Source: Cycas panzhihuaensis (taxonomy: Eukaryota > Cycadophyta). Taken from it: a stretch of 64,000 nucleotides of DNA. Positions within the stretch are counted from its first letter, which is position 1; every line of letters starts with the position of its first letter. Under the pieces are notes generated by a model. It searched no databases, was not told the origin of the DNA, and saw only the letters and a program-made list of their open reading frames with translations. A program made the position numbers and the translations under genes. The DNA lies in assembly GCA_023213395.1 (NCBI GenBank), contig CM041465.1, forward strand, positions 230,771,741-230,835,740. The letters are read 5' to 3'. Positions 49,090 through 64,000 of this stretch are shown here, one piece after another.

Positions 49090-50240
49090 ATGATGTCTAG
49101 TTTTGGAAACTTAATTATCCCAAAATTTGATGGAAACAATTTTATAAATTAGAGTAGGAGGATGAGAACCATCCTCATAGCTAACGACATATTGGACATT
49201 GTAATGATAGGCTACAATGAATTAGGACCAAATCCATCTAATGTAGAAAAGGTTACCTACAAAGAGAATGTCAAAAAAGATAATGAAGCATTAGCCCTTA
49301 TCTTTTGCACACTAGAAGATCATGTGTTTCCAAGTGTCAGTGAATAAGTTAAGTCCAAAGAAGCTTGGGACACCTTACAACTAATATATAGAGGAGCAAC
49401 CTCCTCTAAATTACAAAACTTGAGGAGTAAGTTTAAAAATTTACGTATGATGCCTCATGAATCAATGACAGAATTTACGACCAAAATCTAAGATACTGTA
49501 AACCAAATGAGGTCACTTAGAGATACCCTAACTAAACAAAGGGTAGTTGAAAGGATCCTTAGATGTGTAGGAGCTGTAAGACGTTTTGAAATGGTAGCTA
49601 CTAGTATCAGTGTATCAAGGATCTAAGTACCCTTAGAGTGGAACAACTTACTGCCATGCTCATATTTATAGAAGAGCAGTAAAGTGCAAATGAATCTTTA
49701 GAACATGTCTTTGCTACAAAGGCCCACATTTAATCCAACTCCTAAGCAAGAACCTTAAGACAAAAGGAATCTCCTCTAAGAAGAAAATGTAGAAATTCTA
49801 AAAGGAAAACTAGACAAGACCCTCTATGATATCAAGCCCCTCACCAAAAGAGGCAAGGAGGACCCCAACAACATGAAGATCCTTTAAGAAATACCAATCA
49901 AAGAAGACAAATTGAGAATCATCCTTGCTATCCACATTGCCAAGTGAATTCTCAATCTTTAAGGACAAATAAGGAATATCATGATAACAGACTAATGGAC
50001 AACCCTCCTCAATCCTATAAGGAAAGGGAGAGATCTTTCAATATTGATCGTTCTCAACCAAGAAGTCGAAGCCTAAGTTATAGGAGAAGAGATATATTAT
50101 CTTGTACTTATTTCCATAGAAAAAGTCACATTGAAGATAGATGTTTTTCAAAATATGGACCACCATCTAGAGAACATACTTTAAATTCATCAAAATCAAA
50201 GGTTAATAATAGGTTATTTCTATCTAGTTTTTTTTGCTAA
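49090..50240 (+). pseudogene. copia Gag of element G
   Basis: Start chosen at the paired ATGs 49,090/49,093 before SSFGNLIIPKFDGNNFIN. The expected W is a TAG stop, then SRRMRTILIANDILDIV, KKDNEALALIFCTLEDHVF, a stop (Q or E expected), SKEAWDTLQLIYRGATSSKL and LRSKFKNLRM. A further frameshift leads to an S/R-rich region (49,944-50,240) with a zinc-knuckle relic, CTYFHRKSHIEDRC, where the first-pair spacing C-x2-C has been lost. Gag forms the particle that packages RNA. At least three stops and a frameshift inactivate it. The same N-terminus is seen in element I at 4,016-4,285. Confidence 0.85.
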
Positions 50241-50249
50241 GGAAGAAGA

Positions 50250-51600
50250 GGATGATAGCTGGTATATCGATTCAGGTTATTCAACCCACATGACCTATAA
50301 AGAATATTTATTTTAAACCTTGGATAAAAATAGAAAAGGGTCAATCATGTTTGGAGACAATATTTCTTATGAATCAGTTGGGAAAGGTAACAGACCCTTG
50401 TTGATTGATATTGGTAAATATAGATACTTAGATGATGTCTTATATGTCCCTGCCCTAAGGAAGAACTTTCTATCAGTAGGATAGATGATGGAACAAGATT
50501 ATAAGGTGATTTTTGATAATGGCGAATGTGTTATCAAAGATAAGAGGAAAAATAAAGCTATTGTTGCCAAAGGTATAATGACTAAAGATCATTTATTTAA
50601 GCTTATCCTCACTCCTTTAGACACCTATGCCCTCAAAATATCAACTACAATGGATAGTGATTTATGGCATAGATAGTTTGGTCACCTTAACTACAAAATC
50701 TTGGCTCTTATGAAAAGGTTGAATATGGTTAATGGTTTACCACCTATTGATGTCAATAAAAAGCTGAGTGAGGGCTTCCTTCTTAGTAAATAACATAGAG
50801 AAAGATTTTTGAATTTTAGCCATCGAGTAACTGCTCCTCTTTAACTGGTATATATAGACATTTATAGACTGATGACTACTCCCTCCTTAGTAGGTGCAAA
50901 ATACTTTCTCACATTTATTGATGACTTCATAAGGAAAATATAGGCTTTCTTTCTAAGATATAAATGAGATGCTTTCGACCACTTTGTTGACTTCAAAACC
51001 TTTGTTGAGCGATAAAGTGGATATTACATCCTTTCTCTAAGATCAGATAATGGGGGAGAGTTTATATCTAATGCTTTCAAGGTTTATTATATCCACCATG
51101 GGATCAGGAGATAATTTACCAACCCCTACACCCCACAACAAAATGGTGTAGTGGAAAGAAAGAATTGAACTATCGTTGAAATGGCAAGATGTATGCTTAA
51201 GGATAAGAACTTGGGCCATGAATTTTTAGCTGACGCAGTTCATATAGCCATCTACCTACTCAATAGATGTTCCACCAAAGCACTTAGGTGGAAAACTCCA
51301 GAAGAAGCATGGACTAGTTATAAATCAAGTATACATCATCTCAGGGTATTTAGATGTCTAGCATATGTCCATATTTCTAATCAAAGAAGAACCAAGTTCG
51401 ATGACCATAGTGTCAAATATATTTTTATTGGCTATAATGAATCTTCTAAATCCCACAAAGTCTATGATCCAAAATTAAGAAAAGTTATGGTGAGTAGAGA
51501 TGTCAAATTTCAAGAAGACTCCTACTACCAAGATAATTAGGAAAAATATAAGGAGATTGCCATTAAATTTGATACATCAAGTAAATTCAAATATGTGCCT
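50250..51600 (+). pseudogene. copia protease and integrase of element G
   Basis: Protease: WYIDSGYSTHMTYKEYLF at about 50,260 (active site DSG kept), with LDDVLYVPALRKNFLSVG at its end. Integrase: the zinc-binding start DLWHR-FGHLNY (stop within), then YIDIYRLMTTPSL, FLTFIDDFIRKI, LRSDNGGEFIS, NPYTPQQNGVVERKN and MARCMLKDKNLGHEF. It goes on to IAIYLLNRCSTKAL and the C-terminal RRTKFDDHSVKYIFIGYN. The D, D and E of the catalytic core are visible (TFIDD, RSDNG, VVERKN). Stops at R-FT, N-TI and elsewhere fit CAA-to-TAA or CGA-to-TGA. It would process Gag-Pol and insert cDNA; here it is dead. Confidence 0.9.
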
Positions 51601-51779
51601 CCTATGTGGAGAAGTATCTAGGAACCAATGAGAGAGGGTACTTTATCTCAACCTCCACCATAACAGCTACCCAAATGGGTTCATCACAACCATGACTTAG
51701 GAAATATATTAGATAACAATAGAAGATCCATATGCTCATATAGGGTCAACTTTACCCTAATGAGTAAGGTACTTAAAAT

Positions 51780-53310
51780 TCATAAGCCTCAAAACTTTGA
51801 TGAGGCTAATCAACATGAATATTAGAAAAAAGCCATGAAAGAGGAATATAAGTCCATTATTAAGAATGATACATGGGAACTTGTGGACTTACCACCAAAG
51901 AAGAAAGATATTAGCATTAAATGGGTTTATAAGACCAAGTTCTACTCAGATGACTCTATCGACACATACAAAGCTAGATTGGTTGCAAAAGGATATGCCC
52001 AAAGAGAAGGCATAGACTATATAGAAACATTTGCCCCTATCGCTAGGATGGAATCTATTCGAATGATGATGAGTTTAGCCGCCCAAATGGATTGGAAAGT
52101 TTATCAAATGGATGTGAAAAGTGCTTTCTTAAATGGTTATATTAAAAAGGACATCTATGTCATTGAACCCCTCAATTTTGAAGTCAAGGGGGAAGAAAAC
52201 AAAATGTATAAATTAAAAAAGGCATTATATGGTCTAAAACAAGCACCCAGGGCTTGGTATTCCCGCATAGACAAGTATTTTAGAGATCAAGGATTTGAAA
52301 GATCTCATACAGATCCAAACTTATATACTCAAATCAAAGGAAATTCAATATTGATTGTAGGTCTCTATGTGGATAATTTAATTTATATTAGAAATGACTC
52401 CCATCTTTTATATTAGTTTAAAGATACTATGTGTAAGGAATTCGAGATGATAGACTTAGGCCTCATGCATTACTTCCTAGGATTAGAAGTCTGGCAGGAT
52501 AAATAAGGAATCTTCATCTCTCAATGCAAATATATATTGGATCTACTGCAAATATTATGAATGATAAATTACAAACCATTGGCAATACCAGCATAAATTG
52601 GAATCAAACTTTCTAAGATAGATGACTTGACTTCGATTGATCCAACTCTCTATAGACAACTCATTGGTAGCCTAATATATTTGACATCTACTCGACCTGA
52701 TATAACATATTTAGTTAGTGTTGTGTCTAGGTTCATGCAGGATCCAAAGACCTCTCATTGGCAAGCTGCAAAAAGAATCCTTAGATACCTTAAAGGGACT
52801 CTAGATTTTGGGTTATATTACAAAGCTACATCTAAATTTTAATTAATTGGTTACATAGATTCAGATTGGGTAGGTGATGTTGATGATAGAAAGTCTACAA
52901 CGGGTTATGTATTTAGTATGGGATTAGCAGCAGTAGCTTAGAGTATAAAGAAGTAAACTACCATTTCCTTATCCAGAGTTGAGGCAGAGTATAAAGTTGT
53001 AGTTGCAGGAGCTTATGAATCAATATGGCTAAGAAGACTTTTACAAGATTTTTAGATTAAATAATAAGGCCCCACTCAAATTTAATGTAACAATCAAAGC
53101 ACTATCCAAATGGCCAAAAATCTAATATTCCATGGTAGAATAAAATATATTGAGACTCAACACCACTTTATTCGAGAACTTGTACAAGCAGACAAGATCG
53201 AGTTAGCTTATTGTAGCATTGAGGATCAGACAGTAGATATTTTTACAAAGGCTTTGGGAAAGATTAAATTTAAGAAGTTTAGAGAAAATTTGGGGGTCAT
53301 ATGCATTGGG
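51780..53310 (+). pseudogene. copia reverse transcriptase and RNase H of element G
   Basis: The longest clean part is 51,835-52,416: MKEEYKSIIKNDTWELVDLP, IKWVYKTKFYSDDSIDTYKARLVAKGY, FAPIARMESIRMM, YQMDVKSAFLNGYI, LKKALYGLKQAPRAWY, then GLYVDNLIYI. The catalytic YVDD is YVDN at 52,366-52,377. Then MIDLGLMHYFLGLEV, SIDPTLYRQLIGSLIYLTSTRPDI, and RNase H: GYIDSDWVGDVDDRKSTTGY, SLSRVEAEYKVV and IKYIETQHHFIRELV, ending KIKFKKFRENLGV before the polypurine tract. Stops replace W and Q at several points. Confidence 0.92.
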
Positions 53311-53324
53311 ATTATGGGGGAGAA

Positions 53325-53671
53325 TATTGGGACTAACCCCAATGTTATTAAAATGACTATGCACCTTGGGCCCCTCAAAGCCACCTTTGAGGTCCCTAGG
53401 GCACCTAAAGCCTCCCAATAGCCACCAAGAGCTAATGCTTCTTTATTAATATACTCGTATTCATTTATTATTATTATTTTTTAAAAATATTTTGAATTAT
53501 ATATTGGCTAACATGCAGGTTGGGTGATGGCACTTGCTGCCTCCCCAAAATTCTATTTAAAGGGTGGGAATACCTCCCTAGTGTTTTTTAACACCATCAA
53601 TATTCTAAAATCCCTTATTTTCTCAAAATGCATATGATCTAATGTCCTGCTCTGCTCCTCTAAATCCATCA
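53325..53671 (+). repeat. 3' LTR of element G
   Basis: 347 bp, TATTGGGAC...TCCATCA. First dinucleotide decayed from TG to TA. Confidence 0.93.
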
Positions 53672-53676
53672 AAAAA

Positions 53677-57646
<3,970 letters not shown>

Positions 57647-58440
57647 AGACCATTCCATAAGGAAGCCTAAAGGGGTTAGAATACAAACTTGGATTTGCTA
57701 GATTAAGGAAGGTGGTAGGAATTTAAAGTTTTTCTTTTAATACTTAAATAAGAAGTAAGATAATAAGAAGATTAAGAATTTACTCACTCATAAAGGTAGT
57801 TCATATCTCTTAAGGAAATTTTCAAGGAATTTATTAAGTATTTTACTCAAGCATTGAAATATGAACTAGAATCTAAGGAAGTTGAGGAAACCTTAGATAA
57901 ATTTCTTAGATTAACCCTTTATAAAATTTTTGAGGCTTAGAGGGATAGTTATACGGTCAAAATCAGAATGCAGAAGGTTTCTAAAGTCATCTAATAAATG
58001 GATAATAAGAATAATGTTAAGCATAATAAGAATCATGTTAATTATAAAACCCATCTAAGAGGTTTCTTATTATCTATTGTAGTTAGCATATTTAATGTTA
58101 ATATTAATCAAGAATCTAGAAATATCATACTCAAGGGTGGTGATCTAGAATTTATTTCAAGTTAGAGACCAATTATAATCCTTAATGTATCTCATAAAAT
58201 CCTTGATAAGATTTTGGCAAAAGGCCTAAAGATGTCCTACCTAAAATTATCAAACTAGAGTAGACTAGGTTCCTTAAAGGATAATTTATTCATAACAATG
58301 TAATTAGTGTATATAAAGGAATAAATTGGGGCAAATCATTAGGTTAGGATACCCTTATTATAAAATTGGACTTTAAGAATGAAGGAAGTGGCATTCAAGC
58401 CAAGTTCCACCTAGGTTCAAATCATAGGAAGTACTATATA
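57647..58440 (+). pseudogene. old LINE reverse transcriptase remnant
   Basis: The plus strand around 58,140-58,420 reads LEFISS, a stop, RPIIILNVSHKILDKILAKGLKM, then RLGSLKDN-LFI, LVYIKE and VRIPLL. This follows the LINE RT order WRPITLLNxxYKIxAKxLAxRLKxxLPxII, QTGFxxGRxIxDN, Ixxxxxx and TLIIKLDFEKAYD. An upstream N-terminal part (57,760-57,990) has lysine/glutamate-rich sequence. Heavily broken by stops and indels, and a different family from the LINE at 16,969. The catalytic part is gone. Confidence 0.6.
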
Positions 58441-58739
58441 TATAAATAAATATGAGGAGGTTAAATTCCTTAAGCTTATAAACTCATTAATATTGATTTA
58501 TTCACTCATTAGAGTACATTCAGTTATTGTCTTATATATAAAAAAATTAATAGTTATGAGAGAGGTAAGAGAATATGAAGGCTTAATCATGCAAGGTGAT
58601 ATTTGGCTTATAATTTCAAGTTATAACTAACCACTAACATGATAATATAATACTTATAATGTACTTTATCACATTTATCACATTGAGTTGATAAAGTAAC
58701 TATATGTGAACTAATAAAGCATCATTAATTATTTTATCA
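58440..58739 (-). repeat. probable 3' LTR of element H
   Basis: The minus strand shows a purine tract AAAGGAGGA ending at about 58,740, followed by TGATAAAATAATT, as expected for a polypurine tract and LTR start. The outer end is not fixed; a TATATATAA motif lies inside. No second LTR is found in the window. Confidence 0.45.
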
Positions 58740-60160
58740 TCCTCCTTTAATAATGAGTTCATTAATTTAGATACCAAGTCCATGCTGCAATTATTTAAAC
58801 TTTTCACAATAAAGTGTTTTAGTAAAGATATCAGCAATTTATTCATCAGTCGACTTAGAAACTAAATCAATCTCATTATTTTAAACATGCTCCCTAGTGA
58901 AATAATGGTGAATCTCAATATGCTTTGTTTTTGCATGGAACATAAGATTCTTGGTTAATTTGATGACACTTTGATTGCTATAGAAGAGAGTAGTAGCTTG
59001 TATTTCATCAATATTAAGCTTGTTAAGAATCCTTCTAAGCTAGATAGCATCTATAGTTGTGCTAACAGTAACTTTGTGCTATGTTTCAATGGAGGATAAG
59101 GTGACATTTAAATGTATTTTACAACTCTAAGAAATAGAGGTAGAACCCAAATTAAAGTAGTATCCTAAGGTCAATTTATGACTCTCTTTGCAGCCAACCT
59201 AATCAATATCTGTGTAACTTACTAAAGAAGGATTGTCCACCTAATAGTAGTTAATTATAAACTAAATTAAACTCCAAAGATATCTTAGGATATGAATAAC
59301 TATTTTCCTATATGAAATCTCAAGTTAGGTCATAAACCTCAAATATATCCCAACCATATATAAAATATTAGGTTGAGTATATATGAGGTAAATTAATTTT
59401 CCCACAAGTTTCCTATACAAAGTGGGATCAATAGGTTTACCATGCTCATCAATATCTAGCTTAAGTTTAGTATCCATAGAGGTTAGCGATGGATTGCATT
59501 CCTCTATTCTAAATTTTTGAAGGATCTCCATTGTATATTTGGAATGTAAAAGGAAGATATGACTTGGATGTTACTAGACTTCCATGCTAAGAAAATAGTG
59601 AAGCAATCCAAAGTTAATATCAAAGCTACTATTTAATTTCCCTTGAAGGTATGAAAACCACTCTATGTCATTACCTATTATCAACAAATCATTAACATAT
59701 AGTATAACTAGAGTGATTAAATTATCATGGATTCTAATATATAAATTAGGATCTACAGAAGAGCATATAAATCCATGCTTTTGAAAGTGTACATCTATCT
59801 TTGCATACTAAGTATAAGGTGATTGCTTAAGACCATAAAGAGCATTCTTCAACTTACAGGCTAGATGCTCTTTTTCATGAATAATATAGCTAGGAGGTTG
59901 ATTTAGGTATACTTCCCCCTATAAGTTGCCATTTAAAAAGGCACTTTTCACATCCATCTAAAAAATGAGCTAATTAAATTGAGTTATTAATGCTAAAACA
60001 AGCCTAATAGTGGTTATGTTAGTAATAGGGGGTAAATATATCATCATAATCAAAGGCCTCAATCTACTTGAAACCTTTAGAAACTATTCATCTTTTGTAG
60101 CATTAAATGAAGCCATCTATATAAAATTTTATTTTGTAGATCCATTGATAATTAATTAGT
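58740..60160 (-). pseudogene. copia RT and RNase H of element H
   Basis: Read from 60,110 down: MDVKSAFLNGNL, YLNQPPSYIIHEKEHLACKL, NALYGLKQSPYT, KHGFICSSVDPNLYIRI, then LYVNDLLIIGND, INFGLLHYFLSMEV. YVDD has become YVND at 59,688-59,699. An open piece (59,325-59,531) holds FRIEECNPSLTSMDTKLKL and DPTLYRKLVGKLIYL. RNase H follows near 59,210-58,760, ending KHIEIHHYFTREHV and then ADIFTKTL. Frameshifts and stops are frequent. Clearly copia, but of a different lineage from G by sequence. Confidence 0.82.
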
Positions 60161-62010
60161 TTCTTTCCATCAAGTAGCTGAACCAGCTCCCAAGTGTCAT
60201 TTTGTAAAATGGAATCCATCTTCTCATTCATGGTTATTTGTCACTTTGATTTATAACAACTTCTTCAAAAGTAGTAAGCTCAGGAGTTGATAAAACTTCT
60301 ACCATTAAGGCAAAGTTGGTGGATGACATATAATTAGATTACCTCGTAGTTTATTATGGACATGATGGAGCAGAAGGAAATATCTACAAGTACCATTTGG
60401 TAAGTTGCTTTGAAGTGACCTCTTCTTGAACATCTTTCAAGGGAATTATTGAAATAGATATTAAAGTAGAGGTAGGAGATGCAAACAAAGTACTAAGTAT
60501 ATGTGACATTGATGGAGGCAATTAAACTGCAAGAATATTCTATGTAGCAGGAGGTGGAATAGATGTTATTACAAGTTGTTCATCAAAGAATGAAAGTTGA
60601 GTCATGTCTAGGTCCTGGTTCTCTTCTAAAAAGATAACATCCCAAGATGTATATGTATGCTTAGAGGGTAGATCATAAAGTTTGTAGGCTTTATAACTAG
60701 GCTTGTAGCCAATGAAAATATATTTTCTTCTTTTATCATCCAATTTCTTTCTTTTCTCTTTCAATATAAGCATATACATTATACAACTAAAGGTGCACAA
60801 ATGTGAGATTATGGGTTTTTAACCTGACTAGGCCTCCTCAGGTCTATTATTCAAAATAGCCTTGGTTAGACTTTAATTTATAAGATAAATAATTATGTTA
60901 AGGGCTTCGACCCAAAATTAAAGTCCCAAAATTTTCACAGTAAGCATGGCTTTGCCTTTGCTAATCAAGCTCTAATTCATATGATCAATAACTCCATTTT
61001 GCTAAGGTGTGTAAGGGGAAGAGAACTACTATTTGATTTTATTATCCTTGCAAAACTAGATGAATTATCTAGAAGTGTATTCATTTCCATTATCATAATG
61101 AAGGATTTTTATTGGCTTTCTAGATTCCAATCCAATGCCATACTTAAATTTGCTAAAATTTTTAAGCACTTCTAATTTCTACTTCATGAAATAAACCTAA
61201 TTTTTTTAGGAATAATCATCAATAACTATAATAAAATATTGATAGTCATTGAAAGATGCTTGAGACATGGGTCCATAGATGTTAGAGTGAATAATACCTA
61301 ATGGTTTTTTAGCACATCAGGCTCTTCCATCTGGCCTAAATGGAGCCTAATAATATTTTCACATAACACAAGCCTCACAAATACATTTATTCTAATTAAT
61401 ATTTGGTATTCCATGTACCATATTCAATTTAAAAAGTAGATGAAGGTTATTCATATTTAAATGACCAAGGTATTGATTCCATAATTAGTCTTTTGGAAGT
61501 CTTTAAGAAATAAGTGCTTTTGAGCAAATTATTCATCAATATTTAAGGTGGAGGTTTTGTTGTTATAAGAGCCAATATCATTTTACAGGAACATAGATCT
61601 TGAAATTATATCAAGTTTGTACAATCCTTGTTCTTCATATCTAGAGGTAATCAATTACCTTTCAAATTAATAATTAAGAATCTCCTAAGGTGACTAAACA
61701 AGACATTAAATTTTACTTATTTATCTAGCTAACTGATAATAGATTATATGTTATGCTAGGGACATAGAAGACATTATTAAGGTGATGTCAGATATTAGAA
61801 TACTTTAGAGATATTAGAGCATTGTCGATCTTGGTAACCTTTAAAATGACATCATCGCTAAATATTATTGATTGGTCATATTTTGGCCTTGTATATATGA
61901 GTAGTTCCTTAAAACCTATCATGTGATAAGTGGTTCTAAAATCTATCAACTAGGAATTATCAGAATGATGTGTAGTTGATATAACAAAGAACAAGTTTTG
62001 TGAATTGGCC
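60161..62010 (-). pseudogene. copia protease and integrase of element H
   Basis: Protease near 62,000-61,715: LIDFRTTYHMIGFKELLI (DSGAT expected, so the active site is lost), then SIIFSDDVILKVTKI and NNVFYVPSITYNLLSV. Integrase follows with many stops. Its C-terminal end is open at 60,540-60,800: KEKRKKLDDKRRKYIFIGYK, SYKAYKLYDLPSK, SWDVIFLEE, the standard end of copia integrase before RT. The core DDE residues cannot be traced reliably. Confidence 0.75.
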
Positions 62011-62029
62011 ATATAGCCATCTTAATTCT

Positions 62030-62960
62030 AATTTTGTCTCTAGTTATGATTTCTATTTTGTTGATTGCCCTGAGGAGCATTATGGTTCTATGTCTTGGGT
62101 CCTTGATAATTACCACATCTATGATTCTAATTATCCCAAATTATAGGGTAGCTCAAGTACAATTATTATTACAATTCAACTCTCTTCTTCCTATAATTAG
62201 GTGCAATATATTCAAGTTTTTCACAATAGTGATAAATAATATGAGTTAGATATTGAGGTCATTGTTGACATTGCTAATATGGATGTTGGTTCAAATTCAT
62301 TAAAATAAATTACTAATTAAGGTGTGGACATTTTTGTTTCCCTCTATGTTATGTTGTAAAGGTAGGAGTAGAAGAAGAGACACCTGAATATCCTAATCTA
62401 TTTAGAATACATTCCTCTTGAACTAGAAGACCTTTAAAGGTGTTGAAATAAAGTGAGACAAGATGATTAGTATGAGACAGGTTGGATATAAAAGAATTAT
62501 ATCCACCTGGTAATATATTAATTATACAAGATATCAGGTGGTTATCCCATAATACTTAAGTAGTTCTTAATTTACTTAATCTGTGTTAGGTGCATTATAA
62601 TTGATCCTATAAATAGTATTGAGTAGAGTTGAGCTTTGAGTATGATAACTCTCGCATTGTTCTTCATTTCATACTACATATAAATTATGTTCCAAGCTTC
62701 AGTAGAAGTGGAGGTAAGTTCAATATTCTAGTCAACATTATCTTCATAGGAAATGTGTAGGAAAGAAATGATAACTTCATCAAATTCATTGAAAGAGGTG
62801 AAAGTAACAGGATCACTAGGAATGACAACGTCGGGATCATTACGATCTCAAGTATCTTTAGGCATAGGGATATTACAAAAAATATAAGCCTATAGTTTAT
62901 TTATTATCAGAATATTCTTGACTTATTTCTTCCAAGCTAAGAAATTATCACTACCTAATA
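62030..62960 (-). pseudogene. copia gag of element H
   Basis: The minus strand from about 62,940 reads LGRNKSRIF-like and LIINKL, then PMPKDT, NDPDVVIPSDPVTF. It continues TSTEAWNIIYM, a stop, YEMKNNARVIILKAQLYSI, the copia Gag pattern AxEAWxxLxxxYExxNxARxxxLKxxLYxIK. A region with NHRCGNYQGPKT near 62,110 is in the place of the zinc knuckle, of which only one Cys is clear. Not functional. Confidence 0.7.
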
Positions 62961-64000
62961 GGGGGAGTGGCACTCCCCAACACCTTCAAGGGTCCTAACC
63001 ATTCCCCTTGTAGGACAGGTAACAAAGGATGGTTCAATTAGGAGATTATCTTTTTTAATCTTTAAAATATTTTAAAATTTTAATGATTTTATGATTAAAT
63101 TTTAAAATTTCTTTTATGTTTATAAAGAGAACTATATTAAAAAACTAGAAAACCCCCTAAAAAACTAAAAAAATAACCTAAAACAAATCAAAAAATGAGA
63201 TGAAAATAGCTTAAAATGGGCTAAAAATGATTTTTGAAAAGATTAGAAAATAAAAATTTAGGATGGACATAAATATTGAAAGGGGAATATTCTACAAATA
63301 TTCAAAAATATATATCCTATGGTTTTAAAAACTATAGGGAAAAAAAATAATGCAGTTCAAAAAATAGGGCAATTAAATGAGGGCACAAATGAGGAATTCT
63401 CTTCAATGAAGCTATGGAATCATAATCTAGAATTATATTTCATGTCTAGACATCATGAGGATCATAACAAATGGTCACACTATAATGTTTCATTGATCAT
63501 ATAATGAATGGTAGCTAAAAGAAGATGTGGAGGTTTCCCAAGTTCTTGCACCTGCAACTCATCAATGAATCAATCAATACTCGAAAATTAATCTCCTCTA
63601 CTAGTGTTTAAAGTAGCTAAATCACCTTTTAGTACAAAACTAAGCTATGATTATCCTCAAATATGCTCAATTTAGATAGAACTCTAAGACATAAACCCTT
63701 TTAACAATCTTCCTACTCTAGCAGCAAATAAGAGTCATATGCATCCTACACCTGAAGCCTTAGAGATAATAGATGTAAGTAGTTTTGATGAGTTATTATC
63801 AGTTAATTCTATGTCTTGAGATTAGCAAATGATAACAGTCATTCCTACAAGATATAGTCTTCTCTCTTGTAAGAATTCCTAGATTTTCTTAATAGGTTTG
63901 AGCTTTCCATTATCAATTGTCTTTCATAATAAGTAAAATGACTTCCTAAATTTTAAATCCACTGCTCATTGTCTTACTAAATAACGTGACTCACTAATTT
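62961..64000. other. leader of element H and unassigned sequence
   Basis: About 62,985-63,040 (minus strand TACAAGGGGAATGGTTAGGACCC) matches the leader of G near 48,510, supporting a common ancestry of leaders. Beyond about 63,300 I see no recognisable gene; a 61-codon frame (63,319-63,504) has no family resemblance. Confidence 0.4.

Larger units (their letters stand above)
44641..53671 (+). mobile_element. Ty1/copia element G, full-length but inactive
   Basis: 9,031 bp with target duplication AAAAA (44,636-44,640 and 53,672-53,676) inside F's LTR; the uninterrupted LTR reads AAGTGAAAAATGGAAATG at about 24,041. Two 347-bp LTRs, iMet primer site TGGTATCAAAGC (44,990-45,001), a 4.1-kb leader, gag, protease, integrase, RT, RNase H and a polypurine tract ATTATGGGGGAGAA. 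Domain order protease-integrase-RT defines copia. LTRs differ at many positions, so insertion is old. It is the only copia here with all pol domains and is a candidate relative of the helper for the TR-GAG elements. Confidence 0.95.

Noticed and set aside
53203-53418. Minus-strand 71-codon frame at the 3' LTR of G
   Set aside because: Shadow of RNase H and LTR sequence on the plus strand.

Overview
This is a gene-poor, very AT-rich piece of a plant nuclear genome, built almost entirely of transposable elements. Evidence for a plant: Ty1/copia elements primed by initiator tRNA-Met (TGGTATCARAGC sites on both strands), a Ty3/gypsy element with a Tat/Ogre-like protease, an L1-type LINE carrying the zf-RVT and RNase H domains typical of plant LINEs, and a fragment resembling the plant Polycomb protein FIE. 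I see no intact host gene, rRNA, tRNA or CRISPR array. The species cannot be fixed from the sequence; low GC and heavy C-to-T type decay suggest an old, heavily methylated, large genome.

Layout. 1-10,190: overlapping old remnants, all on the minus strand: a gag fragment (1-450), an LTR with primer site (2,959-3,413) next to an unidentified GC-richer segment (1,781-2,958), a copia gag and leader behind an LTR (3,414-6,950), and a gypsy gag-protease piece (6,951-8,563). 10,191-23,243: a pyrimidine-rich, G-poor old segment split by two insertions. These are element B (11,024-14,882, plus, target duplication TATTC) and element A (15,242-22,618, minus, target duplication ACTAT). A is itself split by a 5'-truncated LINE (16,969-20,014) flanked by a 476-bp direct duplication.

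23,726-57,646: element F, a minus-strand Ty3/gypsy Tat-like element with LTRs of about 3.9 kb. Its left LTR is split by element C (25,965-35,574, minus, duplication ACTAC), which holds element D (30,336-34,854, minus). Its right LTR is split by element G (44,641-53,671, plus, duplication AAAAA), a full-length but dead Ty1/copia. Without C and G, F is about 15.3 kb. 57,647-64,000: a decayed LINE remnant, then element H, a minus-strand copia relic read from gag (about 62,960) to RNase H (about 58,760).

How the parts relate. A, B and C are one non-autonomous family of the TR-GAG type. Each has LTRs of about 330-400 bp, a multi-kilobase leader, a gag reading frame, and then directly a short tail resembling the C-terminus of copia RNase H, before the polypurine tract. 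They share leader sequence with G, the only copia here with a recognisable full gag-pol. Insertion order is readable: F before C and G, C before D, A before the LINE. Reverse transcriptases in the LINE, G and H have all lost a catalytic aspartate to asparagine, and most in-frame stops fit G-to-A or C-to-T change.

Most unusual points: the 476-bp duplication around the LINE, the shared deletion junction of the TR-GAG family, the FIE-like fragment inside D, and a compound microsatellite of about 390 bp present in only one of F's two LTRs.
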